From Orientallactaga sibirica (taxonomy: Eukaryota; Chordata; Mammalia; Rodentia; Dipodidae): 64,000 nt of DNA. The notes below the pieces were generated by a model. It made no database searches. It was not told the origin of the DNA and saw only the letters and a program-made list of their open reading frames with translations. The position numbers and the translations under genes are program-made. Shown one piece after another: positions 44,542-55,004 of the stretch; position 1 is the stretch's first letter; each line of letters starts with the position of its first letter. The stretch covers positions 6,801,001 through 6,865,000 of the forward strand of contig JAEOAD010000005.1 of the NCBI GenBank assembly GCA_036365145.1. Reading direction: 5' to 3'.

Positions 44542-44693
44542 TTTTGGTTTTTCGAGGTTAGGGTCTCACTCTGGCCTAGGCTGACCTGGAATTCACTCTG
44601 TAGTCTCAGGGTGGCCTCAAACTCTCAGTGATCCTCCTACCTCTGCCTCCTGAGTGCTGGGATTAAAGGCGTGCACCACCACACCCAGCTTCA
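44490..44693 (-). repeat. B1 SINE with long (ATTT)n tail
   Basis: Minus-strand B1 at 44545-44692 with tail complement (TTTA)n at 44497-44544. Flanks TATTGAATTAT / TATTGAATTAA fit a target-site duplication. Confidence 0.93.
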
Positions 44694-44772
44694 TTTATTG
44701 AATTAATGAATGTATTTGATTCACTTGACCACTTCTCAAGTCTGTGAGTGAAAAAATTATCAGACTCTTCAA

Positions 44773-44922
44773 AGACCAGGTGTGGCAGCCCACGCCTTTA
44801 ATACCAACACTTGGGAGACAGAAGTAGGAAGATTGCTGTGAGTGCTAGGCCAGCCTGAGACTACATAGTGAATTCCAGGTCTGCCTGGGCTAGAGCAAGA
44901 CCCTACCTCAAAAAACAATCTT
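44773..44922 (+). repeat. B1 SINE, diverged
   Basis: 'GACCAGGTGTGGCAGCCCACG' to 'GACCCTACCTCAAAAAAC'. About 80 bp from, and opposite to, the preceding B1. Confidence 0.9.
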
Positions 44923-44924
44923 TA

Positions 44925-45525
44925 AAAGTATTGACATAAAGAAAACCTCAAAGAGCCATTTTAAACCATTTCCTTGCTCTGATCTGCATTATATGAATGA
45001 CATAAAAGCTGAATGATATTGTTTTGGCCACCTAGACATGTTAAGGTGAATCCCTTAATTTACCCCACTTCCCCTCAGCACTGTTTATAGAAGCCAGAAG
45101 CCATATTTCTAAATGGTGATTCCACGGAGGTCAAGTGTCTTTATTACCTTGAGAAAAGCAAGTTCAGGAATTCCATTGAAAGTTCTGGAAAAATATTAAC
45201 CTCCATTCACCCAAGTAGCCTTACAAAGTTCATTTGTACTTTACAATAAGAGAGGAAAACACTCCGTGGTCGTGGTGCTAAGCCTGATATTGACCAAACC
45301 ATTCTCTGCCAAATGACCCTCCTGCATCTCGCGTTCTGCATGTGGGAAGTGGTGGCAGCTGTGGGCTGACAGATGGGTTATACTCTTTGGAATTAAAGTG
45401 ATGCTTTGCACCAAAACTCTGTTGTTCACTAAGAGGACTTCTGCATCATGGACACATTAATATAGAAGATTTTTAAAAACCAAATGCAGTGTCTAAATAA
45501 GGTTCTCTCGCACCACAGAACAGCA
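44925..45525. other. Unique block
   Basis: No repeat or gene recognised. Confidence 0.4.
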
Positions 45526-45537
45526 AAAATAGAAAGG

Positions 45538-45801
45538 GGGCTGGAGAGATGGCTTAGTGGTTAAGGCACCTGCCTGCCAAGCCTAAGAATGCCGGTTCCA
45601 ATCTCCAGGCCCCACGTTTACCCAGACACAAAGTGACGCAAGGGTGCAATGCCACACTTGTCCACGAGGGGGCGCACACGTGTGGAGTTTGTTCACAGTG
45701 GCTGAGAGGCCGCTAATGCACCCATTCTCCCTCTTTCTCTGCCTCTTCCTCTCTCTCTCTGTTTCTCTCTATCCCTCTCTCTCACAAAAAAAAAAAAAAA
45801 A
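45538..45801 (+). repeat. B2-type SINE, long form
   Basis: Direct repeats AAAATAGAAAGG / AAAATAGAAAAGG flank it. CTCF-like word CCACGAGGGGGCGC at 45662-45675. Poly(A) of 18 bases. Confidence 0.94.
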
Positions 45802-45809
45802 AATAGAAA

Positions 45810-46189
45810 AGGAACCTACTCTTGAGCCAGCAAAGTGAGTCTGTCATGAAACAGAGAGGAGAGCATCGGTCAAGGCTTAACCTGAAGGGCTTTGGATAAA
45901 ATCAGGCTGAACAACTTCAAAGGAGTGAGACAAAGAATGTTCAACTCTCCAGAGGGGCATAAATGGGGCTGACGATAAAGACTGTCCTTCCCCCCGCCAT
46001 CCATGCACAAGTGAGGACAGAATTCCCAGCATGCCGCTACCCACTACCTACTTATACTATGTAAGGCTTTTTTTTTTTTTTTTTGCTTTACGGACAGAAG
46101 TAAAAATGAAAAGGGAAGTCAGGGCAAAAGTTGGGGGTGAGGAGATAAAAGGAAGAAAAGGATTTCCTTTAGTTTGAAAACAAATAATA
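45810..46189. other. No recognised feature
   Basis: Contains a poly(T) run at 46068-46084; otherwise unique-looking. Confidence 0.4.
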
Positions 46190-46199
46190 AAAGTTGCCA

Positions 46200-46417
46200 G
46201 GCTAGAGAGATGGCTTAGAGGTTAAGCGCTTTCTTGTGAAGCCTAAGGACCCTGGTTCGAGGCTCTATTCCCCAGTACCCACATAAGCCAGATGCACAAG
46301 GTGGCACAGGCATCTGGAGTTTGTTTGCAGTGGCTGGAGGCCCTGGTGCACCCATTCTCTCTCGCTCTCTCTGTCTCTTTCTCTGTGTGTTTCTAATAAA
46401 TAAAAATAAAAATTTTT
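46200..46417 (+). repeat. B2-type SINE, B-box-insertion subtype
   Basis: Exact target-site duplication AAAGTTGCCA at 46190-46199 and 46418-46427. B-box region 'GGTTCGAGGCTCTATTCCCC' has the same extra bases as the copy at 13042; both also share the shortened 'GTTAAGCGCTT' / 'GTTAAACGCTT' step. Confidence 0.95.
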
Positions 46418-46429
46418 AAAGTTGCCAAA

Positions 46430-46955
46430 AGATATTAATATCTTATAGCTCATATGCTAACAAAAATATATAGTAGGTTCAGGCAATTAGTTAGGAGGTT
46501 TGTGCTACTATGTTAGATCTATAAAGATCTTATCTATAATATCTATAAAGATATTTATGCTATATTTGAAAATACAGAATATATGTTTTCACAGATTAAA
46601 AAACAAATTTCCAAGAGATCGCAGGGCAGAAGTGTCCATGCTGGGGGTCTGTACTTTCCTCCTGTTTGCTCAAGCATTTTCTGGGACTAGTGTAGGTGGA
46701 AGGTTGGGAGAGACAAGGCAGACCAACTGAAATGATGAACGTCTTTCTTTAAAAGACCCTCCCCCCCACCAAGGACAGCAAGTTCCTTTCACTTTCGAGG
46801 TTTGTATCCTCAGGATAGATAGAATCTGTAGGTGATGCTGATTAAATGAACTTTATGATATATTCATTTCTCTTCTGTTACAAGTTCTGTTTGCTCCTTT
46901 GCCAATAATATGTCTACTAAGTACTGGCTTTTTAAAACTAAGTACTGGCGTTTTT
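46430..46955. other. No recognised feature
   Basis: Unique-looking stretch. Confidence 0.4.
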
Positions 46956-46959
46956 AAAA

Positions 46960-47082
46960 ATAAAGGATTACCGTGAGTTCGAGGCCACACCAGCATGACT
47001 AATTCCAGGTTGGCCTGGATGAGTGAGACCCTACCTCGAAAAACCAAAAAAATAAATAAATAAAAAATAAATAAATAAATAC
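46960..47082 (+). repeat. B1 SINE, 5'-truncated
   Basis: Starts in the middle ('GGATTACCGTGAGTTCGAGG') with an internal gap, and ends 'CCCTACCTCGAAAAACC' with AAATAAATAAAT tail. Confidence 0.88.
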
Positions 47083-47304
47083 TACATTTACACACCAGCA
47101 TGACACAGGTGGTGGATGATGTGCACTTTCTCAAGCCATGGGGCCATGGTTTAAACAAGTCATTCGTTGAGCTCTTTTCATGGAATCGTTTTCAGATCTT
47201 GTGTCAGATTCTTCAGAGGCTGCTTTGTGGTGATAAAACTTTAGCCTTTGAGAATGGATCAGCCTTCTGTATAGGTTAGGAAGCCACTCAAAAAGAACAA
47301 TACA

Positions 47305-47552
47305 GGGCTGGAGAGATGGCTTAGCGGTTAAGGTGCCTGCCTGCTAAGCCTAAGAACGCCTGTTCGATCTTCCAGGTCCCATGTTTAGCCAGGCCCAAAG
47401 TGATGCAAGCGTGCAATGCCACACTTGCCCACAAGGGGGCGCAAGTGTCTGGAGTTCATTCACATAGGCTGAGAGGCCACTGGCATGCCCATTCTCTCTC
47501 TCTCTCTCTCTCTCTGTCTCTGACTCTCTCCAAAAAAAAAAAGAAGAAGAAG
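47305..47552 (+). repeat. B2-type SINE, long form
   Basis: Flanked by AAAGAACAATACAG (47291-47304) and GAAGAACAATATAG (47553-47566). Tail has become (AAG)n. CTCF-like word CCACAAGGGGGCGC at 47429-47442. Confidence 0.95.
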
Positions 47553-47569
47553 AAGAAGAACAATATAGT

Positions 47570-48415
47570 AGTAAGAGGTGAATAATAAGATTAGGTGAGG
47601 GTTTTTTTGTTTGTTTGTTGTGTTTGTTTTTTTACAAAAAATTAATTCACAAAAAAACAGAACATGCCCACCACTGACATAATTATTTTGGGGAACAATC
47701 TATTAACTCTAGGATAACAGCCCTAGAGAATTCTTGTTTATGTACACAAGGAGATATATACCAGGAGATGTGTACAAGAAGATACTTTATCCTTAGTTTA
47801 TTGAAGTGTGTAAATAATTTGATATTAATTCTTTGCTATTTGAGCAGTTACTTTTATGAGATCAAAGAAAATCTTTCTTTAAATTCAACAGAATGACAAG
47901 GCACGGGACCACATGCTACTGTGACAAATTTAAGTGGACATGACCTTGACAATTAGTCTGTTCTGTTTCCTGAAGTCTGAAGGAAAATTCAGTCTCATTA
48001 TTCTTCAGTCATCCAGCCTCAGTAAAACCAAGACATGCCGTAGAGATGCTAGGGGCTATTGATCTCATTGGTTACATAAGGAGATGGGCATTTGATGGGG
48101 TTGAATGTCTTCACCTCCCCTGAAACAAACTCAGCAGCAACCATTGTTTTTTCCTTCCTCGTTAGCACTTACTGGTACAGATCCATCACTACCATGTCCC
48201 TTTCCAACCTTCAAGACCCACTTTGCTCCTTGGTTAGGGCTCTTCTCATACCATTTCACCATACCTCGCAGGCACAGCACAAAGGCAGTGCTGTGAGATT
48301 GGCCAGAAGCTTGTCTGAATTGTCTGAAGATCAGAGTCCATCAGTAGAAGCATAATTTGACTACACTGTGGAAATGGAAGTAGTGAACTCCAAAGGCCTT
48401 ATAAAAAAAAAATGA
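47570..48415. other. Unique block
   Basis: Short (GTTT) run at 47606-47625; otherwise nothing recognised. Confidence 0.4.
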
Positions 48416-48418
48416 CTG

Positions 48419-48800
48419 CTTTGGGCCATTCAAACTCCTATGACAGGATACCATAAACAGGATGAATTATAAGCCACAGATTTATTTCTTATGCTTCTGG
48501 GAGCTGGAACCAAGTCTAAGGTCAAAGCGGTAGCAAATTCAGTGTCTGCTGAGGCTTGCTTCCTGATTCGTAGAGAACTGTCTTTTCTTGGTGGCCTCAC
48601 ATGGCTGACGGAGCAAAGAAACCCTTTCAATCTCCACCACAAACGTGGCAATCATTTTCAGCAGGGCTGTACCCTCATGACCAAACTGCTTCCCAAAGGC
48701 CCTATCTCCACGTTATCCTCCAATGAGAGATGGACTTTAAGAAAGATGTTAGGAGTATACATTCAGACTATGTTGCAGACATCTTGGGTTCTATGAAACA
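48419..48800 (-). mobile_element. MaLR/MLT-like LTR remnant
   Basis: The plus strand reads as the reverse complement of an ancient LTR: 'GACAGGATACCATAAACAGG', 'ACAGATTTATTTCTTATGCT', 'TCTGGGAGCTGG', 'CCCTCATGACCAAACTGC', 'CCCAAAGGCCCTATCTCC'. Strongly diverged; family name uncertain. Confidence 0.5.
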
Positions 48801-48804
48801 CTGT

Positions 48805-49850
48805 TTTAAATATTGCTGGCAATGGTGACAAATTAGAAATGAAGAGGTTTTTAGAAACTAAAGGCTTGAATTCCACAGTCATGATAATAATCCTTGACAT
48901 TCAATTCGCTAATATTTTCCATTTTTGTAGAAACATTAAAAGAACAATTTTTACCAGTTAAAAACGGAACAGTGTTTTATTACCATAAATGATGTTTTAG
49001 CCGCTGAGCTTATGTAAAGTCTCTTCTAAGTGCTTTTATTGTTTGAAATTTCTTCATCTGCATCTCATCTGTCCAGATTTATTTGTGAGCATTGAATAAT
49101 AAGCAAGGAAGAGTTGCAGTTCTAAGCATTAAATTTTTCCTAAAAAATGGTTATAACTTCTAGCAGGAAAGAGATGGTTCATATTATATGTTCCTTGAAG
49201 TGTGTGGCCTCTTGATTCAGTAGAAAGGTAGCCAAAATCACAGATGTGTCAAAAAAACATTCCAATCTGTTGAGAAATACACATGCAAATTAAAAATTAG
49301 AATCGCTTTTCTGCATAGAAGGAAGTTGTGCCTTCAGTATACATGGCTGAACTCTGAGAGGAGATCCGACTGCACCATCATGAAGCTTGGGCTGGCTTTC
49401 ACTTGTTCATAGACCATGGCTGAAAGCTAGAAGCAGCTCTCCTCAGAATACCCAAGAGACCCTGTGTCTTTTCGGTGTTCATGCCATGCTTTCATTTTCG
49501 GCCAGTGCCCAAGAGAAATGAAAATCTTTATCTAAGTCGTAAAGGTGTCTTCTTTTAATAGAGAGGTGGATGAGGAGAGGAGACTGCCCTTGACAGCCAG
49601 AGTGGTGGTCATAGTGAGTGCTGTCTTCCCCGGAGAAGTCTTGGCATTAACTCATTCTTTGTGCTTTGTATCATGCCATCATATCGTGTCACACATCACG
49701 TTCACTGAGTAGTGATTTTTATGTCCATACATAAAACACTTGTCCTATGTTAACACATATTAACCATCCAGTTACTCCTGGGATACTAATGAGAAATCTC
49801 AGAGGTTTTCCTGTAAACATTCCTGCATGGGATCACATTACAAAATACAC
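48805..49850. other. Unique block
   Basis: No repeat or gene recognised over about 1 kb. Confidence 0.45.
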
Positions 49851-49852
49851 AC

Positions 49853-49924
49853 TTCCCTGAAAGGGAATTGAACCTGGGCTGTGCTGGTAAAAGTCCCAAA
49901 TCCCAGCCATTAGACCACCAGAAA
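49853..49924 (-). pseudogene. tRNA-Glu pseudogene
   Basis: 72 nt on the minus strand align end to end with mammalian tRNA-Glu: 'CTGGTGGTCTA' (D-arm/A box), 'GGCTGGGAT', anticodon loop, 'GGTTCAATTCC' (B box) and 3' 'CAGGGAA'. It is decayed: the 5' end TTT replaces TCC, giving weak acceptor pairs, and three of five T-stem pairs are broken. The loop reads CTTTTAC, so the anticodon is TTT (Lys-type) instead of TTC, the result of one C-to-T change. A functional tRNA is unlikely. Confidence 0.85.
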
Positions 49925-50488
49925 GGCACTCCTGTAAAACTTTTCTAATAAAATAGTACAGATTTGGAAATAAAGTATTTTTGAAGTCTCCAACTCTATG
50001 ACACTGTGGGGTACCCACTCTGCTTGGCTCCCCATCTGATCATTACGTAGCTGCTAGATTGTTCTGGTCCTAAACCCTCATCCAACCCTTGAAGCAATTG
50101 GTTGCTGTTACCTTGTACATGTGTGCACTTCTGCCATCCTAAGGGTACATGTACAATTAAGGGTACATGTACAATCACTAAAATCCCTTGCTATGGGTAC
50201 TTTTTATGTGGAAAAAAAAAAACCTGAATAGTTACAAATGCCACCAATTGCAAGCATAGACTTCTCTCTTTGTCTGCATAGCTTTGACCAAATGTGGGCC
50301 TCATTCAATGGATACCTTTGGCAGGAGTGCTGAGCCTCGTGCTAAAAGAACACAAATCACAACACTGCTTCCTTTACTCCTCAGCCCTTGTAGCTGTGTG
50401 TGCTAAACCATGGTTACAGGAGAAGAGGAGAATATAGTCAAAATAATTCCATGATTTGAAGCATTTTCTTTGAGTCTCCAGACCTTGT
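49925..50488. other. No recognised feature
   Basis: A 16-bp phrase GGGTACATGTACAATx is repeated at 50145-50158 and 50161-50175 as a short tandem duplication; otherwise unique. Confidence 0.45.
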
Positions 50489-50489
50489 G

Positions 50490-50700
50490 CATGTGTGTAT
50501 GCACACATATATTTACATACCCATGGATGTATTTATGTATATATGAATCCATGTAAGTATGTGTGTATATATATGGGGGTGTGTGTGTGTATAGATAGAT
50601 ATATTATATATATAATAATATATGTATTATATTATATATATATATGTTATATATAATATATATAATAATCTTTATAATAATCTCTATAATAATATATATC
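50490..50700. repeat. AT/GT-rich low-complexity region
   Basis: TGTGTATAT, GTATAGATAGATA and TATATAATATAATAA runs. Confidence 0.9.
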
Positions 50701-50996
50701 ATAATCTTCAATGCCATTGTCAATAGGTAGCAGCAAAGATGTTCTATGAGAATAAGGATTGCCCATGGACGTGACTGAACTTTGTGCCATGGTAGTAACA
50801 TTTTATCCACAGTGTATAATACTGCATAATGGTCTGCAGTGAACATAAGTGTCAGCAAACTTTGGAGAGGTTGGCTGCACACTAATGAGCAGGCAACATT
50901 CTCTCTATTATTTCAGCCAAAGGGACAGAAAGCAAAGAATTCCCCCTTTCTCTTGCTAGTGACTAGCAGCTTAGGCCAAGACCAACGCCTCTTTTT

Positions 50997-51107
50997 TTAC
51001 GCATGCGCCACCTTGTGCATCTGGCTTACATGTGTCCTGGGGAATCGAACCTAGGTCCTTTAGCTTTGCAGGCACATGTCTTAACCACTAAGCCATCTCT
51101 CCAGCCT
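50997..51107 (-). repeat. B2-type SINE, head half only
   Basis: Minus-strand copy keeping head and first half of body. It lacks the 3' half and CT-rich stretch, yet flanks GACCAACGCCTCTT / GACCAGTGCTTCTT resemble a target-site duplication, so the shortening may predate or accompany insertion. Confidence 0.88.
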
Positions 51108-51272
51108 GACCAGTGCTTCTTGAGAGCCCTGGTAACAGGACCTACTTACTTCAAAGTTGGGGTCTGGGTTTGGACAAGATGCACAAGTTCTGTAATGATA
51201 TAGACAGACAGGAAAACCTTGTGGCCCTTCATTCCAGTAGGCAAAGATGTCATAGCAGCCTCTCCTGTGCTT

Positions 51273-51352
51273 CTTGTCCCCACAGATTTATCCCTCTTGT
51301 CCCCACAGATCTATCCCTCTTGTCCCCACAGATCTATCCCTCTTGTCCTTTG
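51273..51352. repeat. 23-bp minisatellite
   Basis: Unit CTTGTCCCCACAGATCTATC plus CCT; starts at 51273, 51296, 51319 and a partial unit at 51342. Only one position varies (TTTATC/TCTATC). Confidence 0.95.
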
Positions 51353-51354
51353 TA

Positions 51355-51624
51355 TCTAAGCATTTGGGAATTCTTTTTCCTCCTCTATTGAACACAATTA
51401 TTTTTTAAATGAATACATGTAATAAAACATAAAGACATAAATGCCAACTCAGTTATGTTTTATCAGTAATAATTGTTGCATGGCATATTTTAATTCTTCT
51501 GAAGGCATTCAGTAAATAGAAACTGTGAACTTCTTAAGAGTGAATAAGTTTAAAGTCTCAAATTTTCATTAACAACTTTAGAAAAATATACCTAAATGAA
51601 CATTATAGTATACATTTCTATTAT
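51355..51624. other. AT-rich, no feature
   Basis: Nothing identifiable. Confidence 0.35.
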
Positions 51625-51625
51625 T

Positions 51626-51841
51626 TTATTATTGCTTTATTTGAGAGACAGAAAGAGGTAAATAGAGAAAGGGAGAGAGAGGGGAGAGAGAATGGGCATG
51701 CCAGAGCCTCCAGCCCCTGCAAACAAACTCCAGATGCATATGCCACCTTGTGCATCTGCTTTATATGGGTATTGGGGAATCAAACCTGAGTCCTTAGGCT
51801 TTACAGGCAAGTGCCTTAACTACTAAGCCATCTCTCCAGCT
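51626..51841 (-). repeat. B2-type SINE, short form
   Basis: Complete minus-strand copy, first of a tight cluster of four SINEs in about 1 kb. Confidence 0.92.
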
Positions 51842-51849
51842 CTATTTTT

Positions 51850-52076
51850 GAATATATTTTATTCATTTATTTGAGAGAAAGAGGCATAGAAAGAGAGAAA
51901 GAAGGAGGGAGGGAAGGAGAGAATGGGCACACCAGGGCCTCCAGCCACTGCAAACGAACTCCAGATGCATGCACCCCCTTGTGCATCTGGCTTACATGGG
52001 TCCTGGAGAGTCAAACCAGGATCCTTTGGCTTTGCAGGAAAATGCCTTAACTGCTAAGCCATCTCTCCAACCCCTC
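51850..52076 (-). repeat. B2-type SINE inserted beside another SINE
   Basis: Complete minus-strand copy. Its duplication CCAGCTCTATTTTT (51836-51849) / CCAGCTTTATTTTT (52077-52090) includes the first bases of the SINE at 51626-51841, so this insertion is the later one. Confidence 0.93.
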
Positions 52077-52185
52077 CAGCTTTATTTTTAAAATAATACT
52101 TGAAATATTAATCCAGGTAATGTAAGTTGAATATTTTTACAAGCATATGGAATTTGTGATATTAAGTATTATCAAATCTTTTAAT

Positions 52186-52395
52186 ATTTCATTTATTCAT
52201 TATTATTTAAGAGACAGAGAGAGGCAGACAAAGAGAGAGAATGGGTTCCCAGAGCCTCTAGCATCTAACAGATGAACCCAGATGGACGTGCCACCTTGTG
52301 CATCTGGCTTACATGTGTATTGGGGAATCAATCAAACCTGGGTCCTTTGGCTTTACAGACAACACCTTAACTGCTAAGTCATCTCTCCAGCCCTA
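52186..52395 (-). repeat. B2-type SINE, diverged
   Basis: Minus-strand copy with a 4-bp duplication in the B-box region (plus strand 'GAATCAATCAAACC'). Confidence 0.9.
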
Positions 52396-52437
52396 CATTC
52401 ACTTTTTTAAGTGAGTTTTTAAAATCATAATTTTGCA

Positions 52438-52662
52438 GCTGGGGACATGGCTCAGTGGTTAAAGGTGCTAGCTTCCAAAGCCTGCCACAACCTGGGTTTG
52501 ATTCCCAAGTACCTATGTAAAGCCAGATACACAGAGCGGCACATGCATCTGGAATTTTTTTTTGTAGTGACCAGAGGCCCTGGCCCACCCTTCCTCTTCT
52601 CTCCTCTTCTCTCTCTTTCTCTTCTCTTTCTCCTGGCAAATAAAAATAATAAAAATATTCTC
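52438..52662 (+). repeat. B2-type SINE, short form, diverged
   Basis: Plus-strand copy facing the previous three. 'GGGTTTGATTCC' B box, poly(T) run in the body, CT-rich stretch, AATAAAAATAATAAAA tail. Confidence 0.88.
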
Positions 52663-52664
52663 AA

Positions 52665-53060
52665 ATTTTTTGCATGGATAATAAAGCATTTCTTAAATAT
52701 TTACATAGATAATAATAAAGTGTTTGACTTACAAAACAAATGCAAGGACGTTCATTTAATTTAGTCTTTGTGAAAAAACAAATCCATAATGTTCTGCCTT
52801 ACGTTCCTCTATTTTAGTATACAGTAACTTACTCTGTCACAAAATAAGCTATACAACACCAGTTAAACCAAAGCCCACAATCTAACTTAATGTCAAGTGA
52901 ATTGCCTTGAGTGAGTATATGAAGTAAATCCCAAGATTAAACTTTAATTGCCAAATTTATTTCACTATGTAAAACTGAAACTTCCCAATTCTTAGCTTGA
53001 AAACCTTAATACAAAATATAAAGTAAATTGTTTCTATTTCACTTTCACTGTTTCTGTGAT
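52665..53060. other. AT-rich, no feature
   Basis: Nothing identifiable. Confidence 0.4.
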
Positions 53061-53077
53061 GTGCTCTCTTTCCCCTT

Positions 53078-53331
53078 CTTTCTTTATTTTATTTTTTTTA
53101 TTTTTGGAGAGAGACACAGAGAGAGACAGGGAGACAGATAGAGAATGAGCATGCCAGCAGCCCCTCAGCTGCTGTGAACGAAATCCAGATGCATGTGCCA
53201 CCTTGTGGTCAAGTGTGGCATTGCGCCCTTGTGTCACTTTGCATCTGGCTAAACGTGGGACCTGGAGATTGGAACAAGCATTCTTAGGCTTAGCAGGCAG
53301 GCACCTTAACCGCTAAGCCATCTCTCCAGCC
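53078..53331 (-). repeat. B2-type SINE, long form
   Basis: Exact target-site duplication CTCTTTCCCCTT at 53066-53077 and 53332-53343. The long-form insert is present but the CTCF-like word is changed to CCACAAGGTGGCAC. Confidence 0.94.
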
Positions 53332-53344
53332 CTCTTTCCCCTTG

Positions 53345-53920
53345 TTATACTTCCGCTTAAAACAGACAAGTTCTATCCCATGTTCAGAACCGCTTCTGAC
53401 ACTGCCCAGAGGCTGAAGCCACCCACCAGCTCCCAAGGGCTGACTGAGCCGGGCTTGCAGTGCCACTTTCAGCGTTCTCTTGCTGGTAGCATGCAATGGG
53501 CCTCGGCGGGGATCTTCGCACTGTGGGAGATTGCTTGGGGCAACACTGCAAGCTAAGCTTGTTGTTACTCCCCCACACCCCGAGATCTGGTTAACTGCTT
53601 AGCAGCCGGTGTCACCACATTTATGAAGTCCCAAGTTGACAAGGCAGACCTTGTGTACCAATGGGAAGAGATTCGGTTAGATGGAGGGACCAAACAACCC
53701 CAAAACTTCAGGGTTTATTGGAATAGAAGTTTGTTATCATATGTAGGTATATGAGTCTTATGCATTCCCAGGTAATAATTGCTTACCTTGGGGTGACCCA
53801 AAGATCCAGGCTTACAAAGACTCCCCATATAGGACACAGGATGCCCCCCACCCCATGGTCGATGCTGCAAGGAAATATACAGGCATCTCATCCGGAAATG
53901 AAATGGTTCTGTGCATCACT
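53345..53920. other. No recognised feature
   Basis: GC-moderate sequence; no family or gene identified. Confidence 0.4.
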
Positions 53921-53924
53921 TTCC

Positions 53925-54335
53925 TAAGGTTATGGTGACACATTATTACAAACTCAGTGGTTTGAAACAACACAACTTATGAGCACACAGTTCTGGGGAT
54001 CAGAGTCCAAAAGAGGTGTTCCTCTTCAGAAATCAAGGTAAGGCCATAGTCCTAGCTGGAGAATCCAGGCCCTTGCCTTTTTTGGCTTGTCAAAATTGCC
54101 AACACTCCTTGGATTGTGTCCATGTCCCCCATCTTTGGAACCACCAGCAAAGACTCTCCATGCAGAGGTGCAGCCTCTGACTCCCCATCCTTCTGTCAGC
54201 GCCCTGCTCTTGTGCGTCCCTGCTTCATCCTTTAAGGATTCTATGAGCACACGGCATCTGTCTAACACAGGATAATCTCCTTTTTAAGGTCCTTAGTAAC
54301 TGCTACAAAATCCCCTTGAGCAAAGAAGCATTCAC
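53925..54335 (-). mobile_element. MLT1-like LTR remnant
   Basis: Reverse complement of MLT1-type wording: 'TTATTACAAACTCAGTGG', 'GTTTGAAACAACACAAC', 'ACAGTTCTGGGGATCAGA', 'AAATCAAGGTAAGGCCAT', 'ACAGGATAATCTCC', 'AAGGTCCTTAGTAACTGC'. Ancient and diverged. Confidence 0.6.
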
Positions 54336-54463
54336 AGATGCCAGGACTCAGACATGGGTGTCTCCAGAGGCCATGGCTCCACCTCACTGACATCTTGGAA
54401 GAGGGTGACAGCAGCAGATTTTTTTTAATCTCTTCAAATCATTCATTTAAAAAATTGACAACA

Positions 54464-54609
54464 GGGCTGGAGAGATGGCTTAGCAGTTAAGGCGTCTGCC
54501 TGTTAAGCCTAAGAACTGGGTTCCAATCTCCAGGTCCCACGTTTAGCCAGATGCAAAGTGACTCTGTGTGTCTCTCTTCAAAAATAAATAAAATAAAAAA
54601 AAAAAAAAC
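54464..54609 (+). repeat. B2-type SINE, long form with internal deletion (left of pair)
   Basis: Intact head and B box ('GGTTCCAATCTCC'), then a jump from 'GCAAAGTGAC' straight to 'TCTGTGTGTCTC' and an A-rich tail. It shares its target duplication with the next SINE. Confidence 0.92.
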
Positions 54610-54910
54610 AGGCTGGAGAGATGGCTTAGCGGTTAAGGTGCCTGCCTCCTAAGCCTAAGAATGCTGGTTCCAATCTCCAGCGGTTCCAATCTCCAGGTCC
54701 CAATCTCCAGGTCCCATGTTTAGCCAGATGCAAAGTGATGCAAGGGCGCAATACCGCAAATTGACCACAAAGGGGCGCACACATCTAGATTTCGTTCACA
54801 GCAGCTGAGAGACTGCTGGCGCGCCCATCTCTATGTCTCCCTCTCCCTCTCTGTCTGTCTCTCTGTGTCTTTCTTCAAAAATAAATAAAATAATTTAAAA
54901 AATTTTTTTA
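54610..54910 (+). repeat. B2-type SINE, long form with triplicated B-box segment (right of pair)
   Basis: 'CCAATCTCCAG' occurs three times in a row (54669-54708), followed by the usual long-form body with CTCF-like CCACAAAGGGGCGC at 54765-54778 and tail. The exact duplication AATTGACAACA at 54453-54463 and 54911-54921 encloses both SINEs. Confidence 0.93.
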
Positions 54911-54936
54911 AATTGACAACAAAGTTTAAAATGTAC

Positions 54937-55000
54937 TTGCTGCATAGCCCAGGCTGCCTTCAAATTTACAATCTTGCCTCCTTAGTGGTGGGATTATAAA
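54937..55000 (-). repeat. B1 SINE fragment
   Basis: Minus-strand piece: 'CATAGCCCAGGCTGCCTTCA' and 'GTGGTGGGATTATAAAACT' are the reverse complement of parts of an old B1. Confidence 0.55.
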
Positions 55001-55004
55001 ACTC

